Assembly: GCA_023055425.1 (NCBI GenBank)
Contig: JALGPY010000001.1
Span: 71,852,994-71,916,993, forward strand
Source: Linanthus parryae
Taxonomy: Eukaryota; Streptophyta; Magnoliopsida; Ericales; Polemoniaceae
Direction of reading: 5' to 3'
Length of the DNA stretch: 64,000 nucleotides
Below, one piece after another: positions 19,860 through 31,462 of this stretch. A program made the position numbers and the translations under genes. The first letter of the stretch is position 1, and each line of letters opens with the position of its first letter. The notes beneath the pieces were generated by a model. The model was not told the DNA's origin and ran no database searches. It saw only the letters and a list, made by a program, of their open reading frames with translations.

Positions 19860-22692
19860 ATTCAAGAATCACCATTATTGCAATCAAGAAGATGCGGAGT
19901 TGAAAGAAATATTGAAGCTTATGATAGCTAGTATGGACAGAAGGGAGGAAGGGATTAACAGGATGGATGAAACTGTCTAGCTTCAGGGACAACAATTGGC
20001 CGAACTTTCGAGTGCATTGGCATATGCAGATAATGACGTTGGGTCAAGCAACACCATTTCCTGACTTAGTTGAGGAGTGCGAAGAGGAAGACGAAGAACC
20101 CCCAGAGTTCTATGTCTATAATACTGCTCATCATGAAGTAATAGATCCTTGGGCTGCTTTAGACTCAAATTCGGACTCAGATTGGGATGAGGTTGTGACG
20201 CATATCCAACTTATGCCGCGCATAATTCCGGAGCCATAGCATGAATGAGAGAGTGTGGACATCGCAAGCTTATGGCCCACTGAAGATATTTGCTTTAAGG
20301 AACAAAGCCATGAAGCTAAGAAATTATTGCATTGAGAGGTTCACATGGACATGTATCAAGAAGTTCCTCTGCCTAATCCATATCTCTTGGAGATTATAAA
20401 ATTGCAAAAATCGCATGAGGAAGACCAAAGACGTCAGTTTTATGCAATCCATGATTTACCACCTGTGATTCCGAGACAAGAGGTAGGGAAGGGAGCACGA
20501 AAGGCAGGACTCAGATTTTGAGCCGTTCTACTTGAGATACTAGATTCAAATGGTCAATTCTCGACGGATGTAGTTTTGAAGAATTGGAAGAAGAAAAAGA
20601 AGAGGAAATGTAAAACAAGGCATGTGGCGGCTAACAACTTTTCTTTCTTCTTGCCATTGACTTATGCATGCTTGCCTGAGAAGAGAAAAAAAGAGAAGCG
20701 ATGGTGGAAGAAGAAGAAGTGGAGAGAAAAGATACCTTAATCATGTTTGAGGTAACTGGGTCGGGTCGTCGACCTTAAATTACAAGGCGCTTGTTGGGAG
20801 GCAACCCAACGTATTTTCTGCTTAATTTAGGGAGTGAGTTTTTTTTAATACATTTGTGTGTGTTTATTTATTTTGGAGAGATGAGAGGGACTGACATTTG
20901 TTTTCAAGTGACATATTTGAGCAGGATATGGGAGAATCGAACCCGGTGTGCCATGGCACATATGACCTTTAGAGGGACTCGTGCATACGAGTTGGGAATT
21001 CTCAATGCGCAGATTCATGAAGAGGAGAGCAGTCGACCCCGTTGTGCGAGTACACACTGACCTAGTGGGAGCACAAGTGGTGCCACACTGTGCTTGGGGA
21101 CTGCTGTACACGATTTCTTCCCCACCCTTGAGGTGGTTGTGAGTATTTCTTCCCTCTGGCTGAATTTGTGCATATATTTTGTATGTCATGCTCCATCTCA
21201 TCTACTGGCCTACGCATTTGAATTGCTAAGTTCTCTTGCATCGTATCTAAATTCGTTGAGGACAACGAAGCATTCAGTGTGGGGGTGGTTTAACTGTTTA
21301 CTTGCTGATAATTGTCTTGCATAGCCAGTTACATTGTTTAGATTGTATTGTGTGTAGAGTCAGTGTTGTGGTTTATGTTATGTGTTTTTACTTATATTGT
21401 CGTATTGTGTAGAGTAAATTTATATACTGTCCGCACTTTTAAATAATAGAGTCTACCCACCAAAGTAAATTGTGTAGATTCAATTTTTTTTTTTTTTTTT
21501 CGAGTCAAAGCCTTGCATATAGAGTTAGGAGATTTTGAAAAAACTGAGAAAATAGAAAATCCATAAAAAAAATTAAAAAATGAAAATTTGATAAAAGAAA
21601 ATTGAAAGAAGCTTAGACATGGTTGATTTAGTGAGATGTGAAAACTTTAGGCATAGGGCGTGAATTTTGACCGAGAGTGACACGTTTAGTTCCCCCTAGT
21701 AAGTATAGAGAGAATCTCATTACGGAAATGCCTACCTATTTTTGAACTAAATGAAATTTTAAAAGCTAAAGTGTGTGTTGTTTTTCTCTACAAGATTTGA
21801 ACTTGGTGTGAGATAAACTAGCCAAACGTTCATGTTGTCCGTCTTAGGTAGTCGCCAGCCCGCCTCGTAGTGGCACACAGAACAGTTGTCCGAGGATGTG
21901 TATTAGAGCACTCACTGCTTTAGATCTTACCTTGTAGGACCACTAGTAAACTCTGATTGATCATTGGATTCAATGTTAGCCTCTTGACCAAGGGAGACGA
22001 TTCTTGGCCTTCATCACATATCGTTTAGAATCATCTTTCTAGAGCGTCATGAGGGAGCAGAAGTTGAGGGGGTTCGTTGAGGGAGTTCTTCATTACATAT
22101 TTTTGTGAGTTATGCAGATCGCATATGCTTCATTTGATATCTACGAAGGGATGCGAGCGTGAGTGAGTTGGCTTGCACACTAAGATGTGGCGGTGCTCCA
22201 TGTCACTACACCATGGACACAGTAGTGGAGAGCCTAAGTGCGTGACGTCTAATCCGCACAAAAATGGGGTTGGTTGTACTTAATTGGTGGAACATGCTAG
22301 GTATCGAATTTCTATCATCTTGGTGTAGGAGGTTCGGTTGGTTTAGGCACGTGATATATCTTGTTTGACTACTTGAGAGGGGGACGTGACTACAGTCTAG
22401 TGTGGGGTGTCGACATTTGACTACGAACATAGAGATTGTGCTTTTGACGACTCCACCTCCACACACGTGCTTTGATTGGCTTGCACCTTTGTTTGGTGAC
22501 ACCGTGCATTTTATTGAGTTAGGGGGAGATGAATTTTATTTATGATACTCATTCATCGGTTCGTCTATTTCCTCCCCCTAACATGATTACTATTGCTTGA
22601 TTCTTGAAGGAGGACCACTCATATTTATTTGATTGTATTGATATTTGTGTGAGAGAAAGAAAAAAAAAGAAGAAAAAATAGAAAGAAGAAAA

Positions 22693-22724
<32 letters not shown>

Positions 22725-23419
22725 TGAAAATGAGAGGAATAAAGAAATACAGTTGTGCTTATTGAAAATCGAGTGGTAAAGTTCCCGTTCCGTTGGAAGA
22801 CAAAGATGAGTTTCGCGCGCTTCGCTTTGATGGCCACGGGAATGACATGATACCGGGGTTTGAGGGGATTGAGGGTCGGAGTCGGTGAGATTCGGGTTTG
22901 GATTCCTATCATCAGGGTGAGGGTGTGTGAGATGCGGGTTTTAATGTGAGAATGTGACGCTTTTTACTTCATGATTATCCTTTTGTCCCTAAGCCTCATC
23001 ATTCTAAACCATTAGCGGAATAGGAGCTCGGACTATGAACGTGGCTTAGCCTTCGTTAGCCTCTTATTTTATCAGCACACATGAAAAGGTTGATTGTTCT
23101 TCATAGTAAAGTTAAGATTTCTATACTAACTATGGGGAATTACTTGTTGTCGAGTTTAGTTGCGGTTCACACCTCTTGCCTAACTTTTTCATCATCCATG
23201 AGCTCTGGTCTATGTGTATTGAAATTGCCTAATCTCACAAAAAGTATGCAATTTGTGTTTTATGTTTTAAGATTGAGTCTAGATTTGCATTTGCATCATC
23301 TTGCTACATTGTAGTGTCGTGAGTCGTGTTAGAGTCGTTTGACTCATGTTGGCTAATAGACATTTAGATGCAGTAGATGAGACTTGCTCGGGACAAGCAA
23401 ACGATAGCGTGGGGGTATT
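19860..23419 (+). mobile_element. Ty3/gypsy element, 3' internal part, lacking pol
   Basis: An acidic gag-like fragment (about 19967-20238, reading EEDEEPPEFYVYNTAHHEV) is followed by noncoding 3' sequence with signatures typical of Athila/Tat-like gypsy elements: TTGGGAGGCAACCCAACG at about 20793, GAGGACAACGAAGCATTCAG then GTGTGGGGGTGG near 21260-21290, and the polypurine tract GCGTGGGGGTATT just before the LTR at 23420. No reverse transcriptase, RNase H or integrase motif was found in 3.5 kb, and no 5' LTR. It appears 5'-truncated and non-autonomous. A GA-rich microsatellite lies at about 22650-22725. Confidence 0.65.
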
Positions 23420-24978
23420 TGATAACTCTGCATTAGAGTTATCTATTCGTATAATTTCCTATCGGTTTGCGTGCAAAAATGGATAATTTAGAGTCATTAC
23501 GAGTCGTTTTGAGCGAGAATTGATCATGTGAGCGTTTTGTGCATTACTTGTGAAGTTTGGGCATTTTCTATCTCGTTTTACGTATTATTTATCATATCTT
23601 GTCACATTTGATCTTCGCGGGGTGTTCGTGTTGTGTTTTTCAGAAACGGAGCACTCGAGGAGCAAGTGGAAAGAGGAAACAAACTTCAGAAGGTTGTGAC
23701 GCGCTCAAGAAGTGATGAGGTGATGATCGAGAGATGACTCGTTGGCCAAAGATGCAAGTGGAAGCATTGTGGAAGTTGGCCAAGCGCAAGGCAGGTCGCA
23801 GGACCTCAAAAAGAGGTCACAGGACCTGGTGGAAGACTGCCAGAGGTCGTACGACCTCAATCTTACGTCATAGAACCTGGGGGTCATGAGGCAGCAAGCA
23901 GGAAATACTTGTTCAGGCCTTGCAAGACCTATTCAGAGGTCACACGACCTCCTCCTGCATTTTCCAGAGGTCGTACGACCTGGAAGGGAGGTCGTGCGAC
24001 CTGGGTCTGGCAAAAAAATTCTCAAACTTTGCGGGAACTTTTTGTAATTAATTTTAATTAGTCCCAAACACTTAGAAACGTATTTTTAGACTTGGTGAGG
24101 TCTATTTTGACATGGGAGACGGGAAAACAATGTTCTTGGAGCTTTGGGGGAGCTTGGAGCGATCCGGAGTCATTCGTTTGCTTTCTCTACTCTCTCTTCT
24201 TCGTAGTTTTGTGTTCATGATCATGAAACTTGCTTGTTTGATCATGATTTGTAGTAGCTAAGTACTTATTTTCTGGGGATTCTTTGTTGGAAAGCTTGGG
24301 TTTGCTTGAATGAATGTTTTGATACTTTGATTCGTTCTTTGGATTAAAAGTATGCGTTCTCCTCTTATTATGATCATCTTGTACTTGATTATTCAATGTT
24401 CTTGCGAGTAGCTAACGTAGGAGCAAACTTGAATATAACTTGTGCGGTAACTCCATGAGATCTAGTCGGTAAATCAAGATAATCACCTAGTCGTATCATT
24501 ATCTCGTAAATGGGTAGTGTTAATTAGGATCAAAGAGTAGATTAAAGCACAATAATGCATGCTTATAATTGAATTAGGCTTGGTAACTAGTCTAAATTGA
24601 TCATAGGTGTAGGCAAATTGCTTGGTAACTCAGTAGTTTGTAGGGTGCTCGATTGATAAGAGTAGCGTATTTGCGTTCCAAAGATCAAGACACCACTCGT
24701 AGCATCTTTATTGGTCCACAAGTAGAATTCCCAGCACTCGCCTCTCTTATAAGAAAACCCCTAGCAATTCTTGTCATTGTTAATTGTGAAGAAACTCATA
24801 ATTAATTGAGATATTTTTTCTTTCATTTTAGTAGACTTAGGAAAATCACTCAACTTTGCGATTTGCCCACATACGGTTAGACATAATAATTGATTTAACA
24901 AAGTCCTTTGGGTTCGACAACTCGGATTTCCGGATTATTACTACACGTGACGACCGTACACTTGCGCAGATCGTGTCA
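23420..24978 (+). mobile_element. Gypsy 3' LTR (LTR1), 1559 bp, with AGGTCGTACGACCT palindrome cluster
   Basis: The LTR begins TGATAACTCTGCATTAGAG immediately after a polypurine tract and ends CAGATCGTGTCA. Its first bases can fold into a perfect 9-bp hairpin (GATAACTCT with AGAGTTATC). Between 23790 and 24003 it holds at least six short palindromes of the type AGGTC-NNNN-GACCT, two of them the perfect 14-mer AGGTCGTACGACCT (about 23844 and 23967). It is followed directly by a copia fragment, so the outer target duplication cannot be checked. Confidence 0.8.
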
Positions 24979-24983
24979 AGGCC

Positions 24984-25092
24984 TCATTGGCTCGTGATAT
25001 TGAGTAATTTCATGCAATGCTGAAAGTTGCACTTTAGAACCGGCTTGGTGAACATATCTGCGGGGTTGTCAAATGTCCACACCTTCTAAACG
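24984..25092 (-). pseudogene. Copia RNase H 3' terminal fragment
   Basis: The reverse strand reads DNPADMFTKPV, the conserved C-terminal motif of Ty1/copia RNase H, and continues in frame to a TGA at 24984-24986. Nothing else of that element is visible: the fragment is squeezed between LTR1 and a truncated reverse-strand gypsy LTR. It is a dead relic of about 110 bp. Confidence 0.75.
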
Positions 25093-25661
25093 GCTAATTA
25101 ATCATCACAAAGTACTCGAGAAACATGCAAAACAGCATATTAAATAGGATATAAATCTGAATATGGAGTTATCAAATACCCCCACACTAACCATTCACGC
25201 GTCTAGAGCAAACCAAAAACAATCAGGTGACCGAGTTAACACCAACCTACGAATTTCCCTCAACTTCAATCTACCGCAATTGCATACAAAACTGTTTACT
25301 AGCCGACTCGAGACTCAGATCGAATAAACTCAATCACGACTCGACAATGCAGCAACATGATGCGAATGCAAGTATACTGACCGACTCGATCTAGTCGAAG
25401 CAATTATTTTAAACACACAAAATTATTTGTTCTATCATTTTGCGAAATCGGGCAATCTCAATCACTTAAACGGGCATGTCCCCGAGCTCTAAGTCTCTCA
25501 AGTGCAAAGTGTGCCACGTAAGGGCTTGAAAACCGACGAAGGCTAACATTTAAACTACTTGAAGTCCCCGTACAAAGAATAAAGAGTTTAATGTCTCTCT
25601 CTAAAAATGCATAACCCTTCGTTTGTGCAGAAAACAATAGAAATGTATGTGCCTAGCCTAG
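25085..25661 (-). mobile_element. Reverse-strand gypsy element: truncated 3' LTR and 3' internal region
   Basis: On the reverse strand GGTTAGTGTGGGGGTATT (polypurine tract) leads into an LTR start TGATAACTCCATATTCAG at 25165, which is cut off after about 80 bp near 25085. The internal sequence to the right (25166-25661) parallels the corresponding part of the + strand element at 22990-23419. The same element continues beyond the inserted solo LTR at 27221-27680. Confidence 0.7.
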
Positions 25662-27220
25662 TGACACGTTCGAACCGCAAGTGCACAGCTATCACGTGTA
25701 TTAATCATCGTAAAGTATAGATTTGTCGAACCCAAGGAAACTCTCGTAATTTAATTATCCTTAAAAACCTTGTCGTGGGAAAATATTTGAGCTTTGATAG
25801 TTAAACTAATGAATGCAAATTAAATACGCAAGTAATTAAATGTTTTGAGATTCATATATGGGAGGAACAACCAGGACACCTCGTTCGGGAAGTTTCCGGA
25901 GTTTTCATATTGACAACGTTGTACAATTTATAAAACACTGGCGAAATTAAATTTGTTAATCGAGCAATAATAACTCACTGAGACCAAGAGCATTCTATGT
26001 CTCAGATAGATAAAACCCGAGTTTACCAAGTTCTAGTTAACCCTAAAAATGCATTAACGTTGAATTCTATTATAATGATCCCAATTAACATTCATCGAGT
26101 TACCAAGCGATACGAAATGGAGATTGATTGCTTTTCTGATTGATAGTTACCGAGTTACCAAGTAATTCCTAATTAAATTCTAGTTCCTAAGACGTCTCTC
26201 AAAACTAGATGATATGAAGATTACAAAACAATCATACCCAAAGAAACTTCATCAATTAACTTCATTAGAACATAAATCCCAATTCATAAAAATGCACAGT
26301 CAATAAGAAATTCCTAACCCGAAACTCGGGTCATGATCTAAGGGGTCTAGTTACACATACTCATGATCACAAAGACAATATATTTCATGTTCATAAGCAA
26401 AAAACAAGAGAACATAAGGGAAGAAGAGATCAAACGGGGGGTTTCCAAGCTCCAACGATGCTCCAAAGCTCCAAATTTTGAGTCTCGATCAGTCCCACCC
26501 CCAAAATCACGTTCCCTAGACTTTATATAGGTATCTGAATAAGTTGGAACACGTTTTGGATAATTACACGAAGCCCCCAAATATTTCTGAAAAGTTGATG
26601 CCCCATACAGGTCCTGTGGGACCACTGGAGGTCATGTGGGACCTGGTCTGAACTTGGTGAAACTCTAGTTGCTCTACCTAGATCATGTGGACCTCTAGGA
26701 GGTCCTGTGGGACCTATAAAATTTCCTTCACCTTTCTGTCTTCATTCTGCAACCTCTGTCTTCACCACACCAGCCTCTAAGAGGTCCCGTGAGACCTGTG
26801 AGTCTTCTGCAAGTACCTCTGCTGGCCACCAGGTTGTGTGGGACCTCTGAACGAGGTCTTGTGGGACCTGTTTTGACTTTTCCAACTTCTCTTTTCTTCA
26901 ACATCAACTCTTTCCTCCTCATATCCATGTCCCGAGCATCCCCTTGAGCTTCCCAATTGTTCCAAAGTTGTTTCCGCTCCAAACACATTTCTCCAAACTC
27001 CCGGTTCCTGCAATCCACAACATGAACAAATACCGGAAGATCATCCGACAAAAATAGCGTAAATCACACGGAGAACTCCCGGACTTCTCATTACATCCAA
27101 AATCTCGTTCTTGCTCATTTTCTCACTAATTGGCTTAAAAATCTCTTGTAATTGCACTGAAACGCACCCAAAATGGTAGTGAATCTCATATAGAATAATA
27201 CTCTCAATTCAGAGTTATCA
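25662..27220 (-). mobile_element. Solo gypsy LTR (LTR2), 1559 bp, with CCTAG target duplication
   Basis: On the reverse strand the LTR runs from TGATAACTCTGAATTGAGAG (27220) to GAACGTGTCA (25662). It is flanked by a perfect 5-bp direct repeat CCTAG (25657-25661 and 27221-27225), and neither flank has a polypurine tract or primer site of its own, so it is a solo LTR left by LTR-LTR recombination. At about 26608-26880 it carries palindromes of the form AGGTC-NNNNNN-GACCT such as AGGTCCTGTGGGACCT. Length equals LTR1, but the sequence is a distinct subfamily. Open frames inside it are incidental. Confidence 0.88.
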
Positions 27221-27680
27221 CCTAGCACACCGTCGAAGCTTTTATTCCAACGGATTTATATTGCTGAAGGTAGTAGGACGATAAGTTAGTGTTTTTAGAA
27301 GCGTGGTCTCACTACGTCGTGACATATCTCACCGACCTGCAACTCACGCACCCTCATAAAGATACAATGAATCCAAACCTCAAATCTCACAACTCCGTCT
27401 CTCGATTCCCTACCAGTGTTACGTTGTTCTCGCTGCCACCACTGTGAACAAGTGTAATTAACGAATAAAAGCTTACCAACTCGGCGTTTTCACGAATAAG
27501 TATAAAACAAATCACCATTTATTTCTCTTTTTCTTTTTTCCTTTTTTTGTCTTTTTTATAGTGTGAGTATATAACAACAAATGTAGGTTCGAGTTGCTAA
27601 CATATGTATGTGTATGTGTAATAGGGGTGGACAATGTAAAATCCACAAAATATGTAACAATAACATCACCCCCACACTCA
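27221..27680 (-). mobile_element. Continuation of the reverse-strand gypsy internal region
   Basis: After the solo LTR, the reverse-strand gypsy internal DNA resumes; its composition and words (GTGAGATTTGAGGTTTGGATT-like, then a GTGTGGGGGTGA block at about 27663-27675) match the 3' internal region of the + strand element near 22630-22930. It ends where the TIR element at about 27706 begins. Confidence 0.55.
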
Positions 27681-27705
27681 TAAAAATTGCAGCTTTTACT
27701 TAAGC

Positions 27706-28270
27706 ATTGGACGGAAAAATGAAAAAGACTAGTGTACCCCCATTCTCACCCCTAAATATTTCTAAAATTGCAGCCTTTACTTACAAATCTAAAAATTTAT
27801 AAATTAATATATTGTAAAGATATTGTATTTTTCATAAAAATAACAAATCTACATCTTAATTATATGATTTATATACAAGCAATATATTTCCATTTGCATA
27901 AATCCTTCAAGCTTAATGTCTTTAACCGTTTATTTTAACACATTTATCATAATAACCATTTTAAAAATTCATAATTTCTCATGTACCCTTTTTCATAAAA
28001 CAGTATCTTTGTACATTTTAAGAATTGACACTTGATGTTCTTGAATAATTTTTTAAACGATTATTTATATTTTTCATGCAAAAATATGTAGGGTTGTTAT
28101 TTTTATGAAAATATTTGACATTATTTTTACATATATCTAAACTATGAAATTAAAATTTTACTACATTCTTAAAGTTTTTGGATTTTCAAGTAGAAGCTGC
28201 AATTTTAGAAATATTTATGGGTGAGAATAAGGGTACACTAGTATTTTTTTTCCATATTTCCGTCAAATTT
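27706..28270. mobile_element. AT-rich element with long (about 75 bp) TIRs
   Basis: The left block contains ACTAGTGTACCC, then CTCACCCCTAAATATTTCTA and AAATTGCAG. It is mirrored on the right by CTGCAATTTTAGAAATATTT and GGGTGAGAATAAGGGTACAC ending ACTAGT. Outer parts (GGACGGAAAAATG versus CATATTTCCGTCAA) extend the pairing. The interior is very AT-rich and noncoding. No target duplication was resolved; a MULE-like MITE is the best guess. Confidence 0.65.
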
Positions 28271-29266
28271 ATGAATGAAAAGTTAATGGAGCATACCACA
28301 GTTGTAACAAATTGAAAGTATATGTACCACACAAAATCATAGCTAGGGGTACCAGTACCCCGTTCTACCACATGTGCAATTCCTACTTTTTATTTTTATT
28401 TTTTCTTCTGAAAGGATAAACGGTAAAAGAGGTTGGGATGGAATAGATATTGTATGCTTTCAATAAACTGGGCAACATGTTCGATTGATAGAATGACCAT
28501 TGCTTTCTATCGCTGATTGAAAAACTTGATTTTTGGTAAACTTTTGATGGCAACAATTGAACTTATATGCATTTACCAATTTACTCCAACTTAGGGCCTG
28601 ACAAATGTTGTCAAGTCACCTCTCAACCTGCATTTGCACAAACAAATACTGTGATTGTCATATGGACAAGAGAATCGTATATCCGGCAGGAACTCCAAGG
28701 AAAGTCATGTCAGATTCTTCTATGCAATTGTCCCAAATTTGTTCAGAACTTACTGTGTTTTCCAACAGGTCTTTCCGGTGAGAGAAGAATGTTGTGAATT
28801 CAATTGGTCTATTTGCTCTACGTACGTTCTCTATCACACATGACCAGTTGAAGTTCAAAAGATCAGATTTTATTCCCTATTTGGCATAAAGCAATATACA
28901 AGATTTGGCAACGCTTCTCTATCTATTCTAGTGAACCAGAAAATATCTCGTCATATCTAAACAGTCAATCTTGGAACTAAATTGATCTTGATTGTTGTTT
29001 TGAAGTGACGTGTTCGAAAGTTTGTTAAACACACTAAACAGTGGTCAAGCATTCCACACTTGATAGCAAACAGAGCAAAAGAACTGAGCAATTAAAATCC
29101 ATCTGTAATAGTAACTTATTCTTCAAATCTCTGACATTGCACACAATAATTAAAAACATCCACTTCATAAAGTTACACTAGCTAGCTAATATCAATACTC
29201 CAGCAAAGTTGTGGCAGTCATAGATGGTTTGTTACTGAGGGAGCTGGGGTAATTAGTGGACAGTCA
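28271..29266. other. Intergenic stretch downstream of the proline-rich gene
   Basis: No gene or element was recognised. The last few hundred bases probably hold the 3' untranslated region of the reverse-strand Ser/Pro-rich gene. Overlapping frames at 28567-28858 on both strands lack conserved motifs. Confidence 0.5.
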
Positions 29267-30553
29267 TCAAAGGAGGGCCGACGATGGTGGAAGACTATAA
29301 GGAGGTGTGGGGGGAAATGCATTAGAAGGTTGAGGCGTTCCATATGAGGGTGGTGGAGTGAAGTCTGATGAGGGTGAGGGAGGTTGGTACCCTTGTGGTG
29401 GGGGCGGCGGGAACCTTGGAAAGGGTGAAGGCGGAGGAGATTTCCAAGATGGTTGATGTGGCGACATGGGGCTCGGGGTAGGTAAGGGTGGTGGAGGCTC
29501 TTGAGATGGTGGGGGGTAAATGGGAGAGGGTGAAGGAGGTGGAGATATTGGAGATGGCTGGGGTGGTGGAGACTCTTCACATGGTGGTGTGTGCCTAGGA
29601 GAAGGTAGGGGTGGTGGAGACTCTGGAGATGGTGGCGGGTGGTTAGGAGAGGGTGAAGGCGGTGTTGGAAAACTAGGAGAGGGTGGCGGGTTGTTAGGAG
29701 AGGGTGAAGGCGGTGTTGGAAAACGAGGAGAGGGTGAAGGCGGCGGACACTCTTGAGATGGTGGTGGATAATTGGGAGAAGGTGAAGGAGGTGGGGATTC
29801 CGGCGATGGCTGGGGTGGTGGCGAGGTAGGAGAAGGTGAGGGTGGTGGAGACTCTTCACACGGTGGGCTATGCTTGGGAGAGGGTGAAACGGGTGGAGAT
29901 GGATGAGGTGGTGGGCACTCTATTGGTGACGGTGGAAAACTTGGAGTAGGTAGGGGTGGTGGAGGCTCCTGAGATGGTGGTGGGTGCTCATGAGAAGGTG
30001 AAGGCGGTGGAGACTCTTGACATGGTGGCGGGTGGTTAGGAGAGGGTGAAGGCGGCGTTGGAAAACTAGGAGAGGGTGAAGGTGGCGGAGACATTGGAGA
30101 GGTTGACGGAGGTGGAGATTCCGGCGATGAATGGGGTGGTGGCGAAGAACTAGGAGAAGGTGAGGGTGGTGGTGACTCTTCACATGGTGGTTTATGCTTG
30201 GGAGAAGGTGAAGGTGGATGAGGTGGTGGGGGGAAACTTGGAGAAGGTAGGGGCGGTGGAGACTCGTGAGATGGTGGTGGGTTAGGAGAGGGTGAAGGCG
30301 GTGTTGGAAAACGAGGAGAAGGTGAAGGTGGTGGAGACTGTTGAGATGGGGAGTGCGGTGGATGGCAGTGACAGGTTATGGTCGCTTTATGGTGGCGGTG
30401 GTAATTTGGTGAACCATGGCTCGGTGAATGCTTGTCAGACGGAGGAGAACGCCGTCCATAAGGAGCCAGAGGCAAATCTCTGGCGGCTGCAGCAACTACA
30501 ACCACAGCGGACATGAACATGATGAACGGTAAAACACTCATGATGACCACCAA
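29267..30553 (-). CDS. Secreted Ser/Pro-rich (extensin/AGP-like) cell-wall protein
   Basis: The 428-residue frame opens with a clear signal peptide ([20 protein letters not shown], cleavage likely after the AAAA run near residue 24). It continues almost entirely as Pro, Ser and His with repeats of [19 protein letters not shown] and PPPPLPSP, and ends PPSSALL. Such Ser-Pro stretches are substrates for prolyl hydroxylation and O-glycosylation in hydroxyproline-rich cell-wall glycoproteins; that is family knowledge, not visible in DNA. A recurring PPCEESPPP or PPCQESPPP block adds scattered cysteines. No Tyr cross-linking motif and no C-terminal domain are seen, so it is neither a classical extensin nor a PRP with an LTP domain. 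The start is the first Met before the signal peptide; the next in-frame Met (residue 5) is an alternative. A TATA box lies 55 bp upstream. The repeat is prone to slippage, so copy number may vary. Confidence 0.75.
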   Translation of the reverse strand: MVVIMSVLPFIMFMSAVVVVAAAARDLPLAPYGRRSPPSDKHSPSHGSPNYHRHHKATITCHCHPPHSPSQQSPPPSPSPRFPTPPSPSPNPPPSHESPPPLPSPSFPPPPHPPSPSPKHKPPCEESPPPSPSPSSSPPPHSSPESPPPSTSPMSPPPSPSPSFPTPPSPSPNHPPPCQESPPPSPSHEHPPPSQEPPPPLPTPSFPPSPIECPPPHPSPPVSPSPKHSPPCEESPPPSPSPTSPPPQPSPESPPPSPSPNYPPPSQECPPPSPSPRFPTPPSPSPNNPPPSPSFPTPPSPSPNHPPPSPESPPPLPSPRHTPPCEESPPPQPSPISPPPSPSPIYPPPSQEPPPPLPTPSPMSPHQPSWKSPPPSPFPRFPPPPPQGYQPPSPSSDFTPPPSYGTPQPSNAFPPTPPYSLPPSSALL

Positions 30554-30607
30554 GAACGGCTAACAAGCGCTCTTCTAGACCTGAATTTGAAACTGAGGAA
30601 CACGATT

Positions 30608-30615
30608 CTTATATA
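30608..30615 (-). promoter_or_regulatory. TATA box of the Ser/Pro-rich gene
   Basis: TATATAAG on the reverse strand lies 55 bp upstream of the ATG at 30553, leaving room for a roughly 25-nt leader. Position and sequence fit a plant core promoter; transcription start is inferred. Confidence 0.5.
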
Positions 30616-31154
30616 CTAGAACTTGGTTTGATAAAGAATCTGCAATTAAGTAAGTGGGTCCTAGATCATTATGTCAAAGACCCTACAAGTGCACACAGAG
30701 AGCATCGCTATTTACATAACGGGAAAAAGATTACAGACCCAGTAATAGGTAGTACGTTTATATGGTCATGCTGTGCATTCTTCATCGCTCGTAATCTACC
30801 TAAATACAAGATGGGTTAATGGTGGAAGCAACTCCTGCCAATGGAAAGACGGTTGTTGGCATTGAAAGCCAACTTGCATAATCTTTCAGCCTAGGCAACT
30901 ATGCTAGACTCTATACCTGCAGCTCTATGGCAAAAAAAGGGAATCATGAAGTTTCTTGAGGTTTCAGTTTGCAAGATAATAAGAAGTTGATTTCGACCTC
31001 ACTGAATATTTGAGTTTACTACGTTTAGTTGTTGATTTCGACTTCAGTGTGTCAATCAGAAACCTAGTACTTTTTGCAACTGGGAAAAAGTTTTTATTTT
31101 CATTAGCATTCTGGGTTTGTAGATTGGGTTTGTAACTGCCACTTGATCAGAAAC

Positions 31155-31453
31155 AGACTCCTGGATCTTCCCATATCACTTTTGAATGTCACAATGACAC
31201 GTGATTTGGTAAGCAAAAGGATGGATGCAAGACTTGATAATATTTCCATAGAGTTGTAGAAGGAAAAAAACATTATCACCATTATATAAGTAACATGGTA
31301 CAACCAGATCCAACCATGTTTATATTATTAACATTTCTCGTTTGTAATCATGAAAAAATTATCAAATTATTTGATCGATTTGCTAACCCAAATCTCTGGG
31401 TCAAAATGACCCGTGAATAGTTTATTGGAAGTATTCAAGAGAAAAAGGGATAG
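31155..31453. mobile_element. Decayed copy of the 6680-type Stowaway-like MITE
   Basis: It has the same subterminal blocks as the element at 6680-6939: GACACGTGATTTGGTAAGCAAA on one side and GCTAACCCAAATCTCTGGGTCA with AATGACCCGTGAATAG on the other, in inverted arrangement. The right end GAGAAAAAGGGATAG is followed by TA. The left TIR is degenerate. It abuts the target duplication of the next element. Confidence 0.55.
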
Positions 31454-31462
31454 TATAACAAT

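Noticed and set aside
22625..22912. 95-codon reverse frame with Ser/Leu/Phe repeats
   Set aside because: It is a translation of the GA microsatellite inside gypsy noncoding DNA.
26728..27051. 107-codon reverse frame in LTR2
   Set aside because: It lies wholly inside the solo LTR and includes the palindrome units; no homologous frame appears in LTR1 or LTR3.
29218..29859. 213-codon His/Leu/Pro-rich frame on the reverse strand
   Set aside because: It is the alternate reading frame of the Ser/Pro-rich repeat gene, has no signal peptide and mirrors repeat composition.
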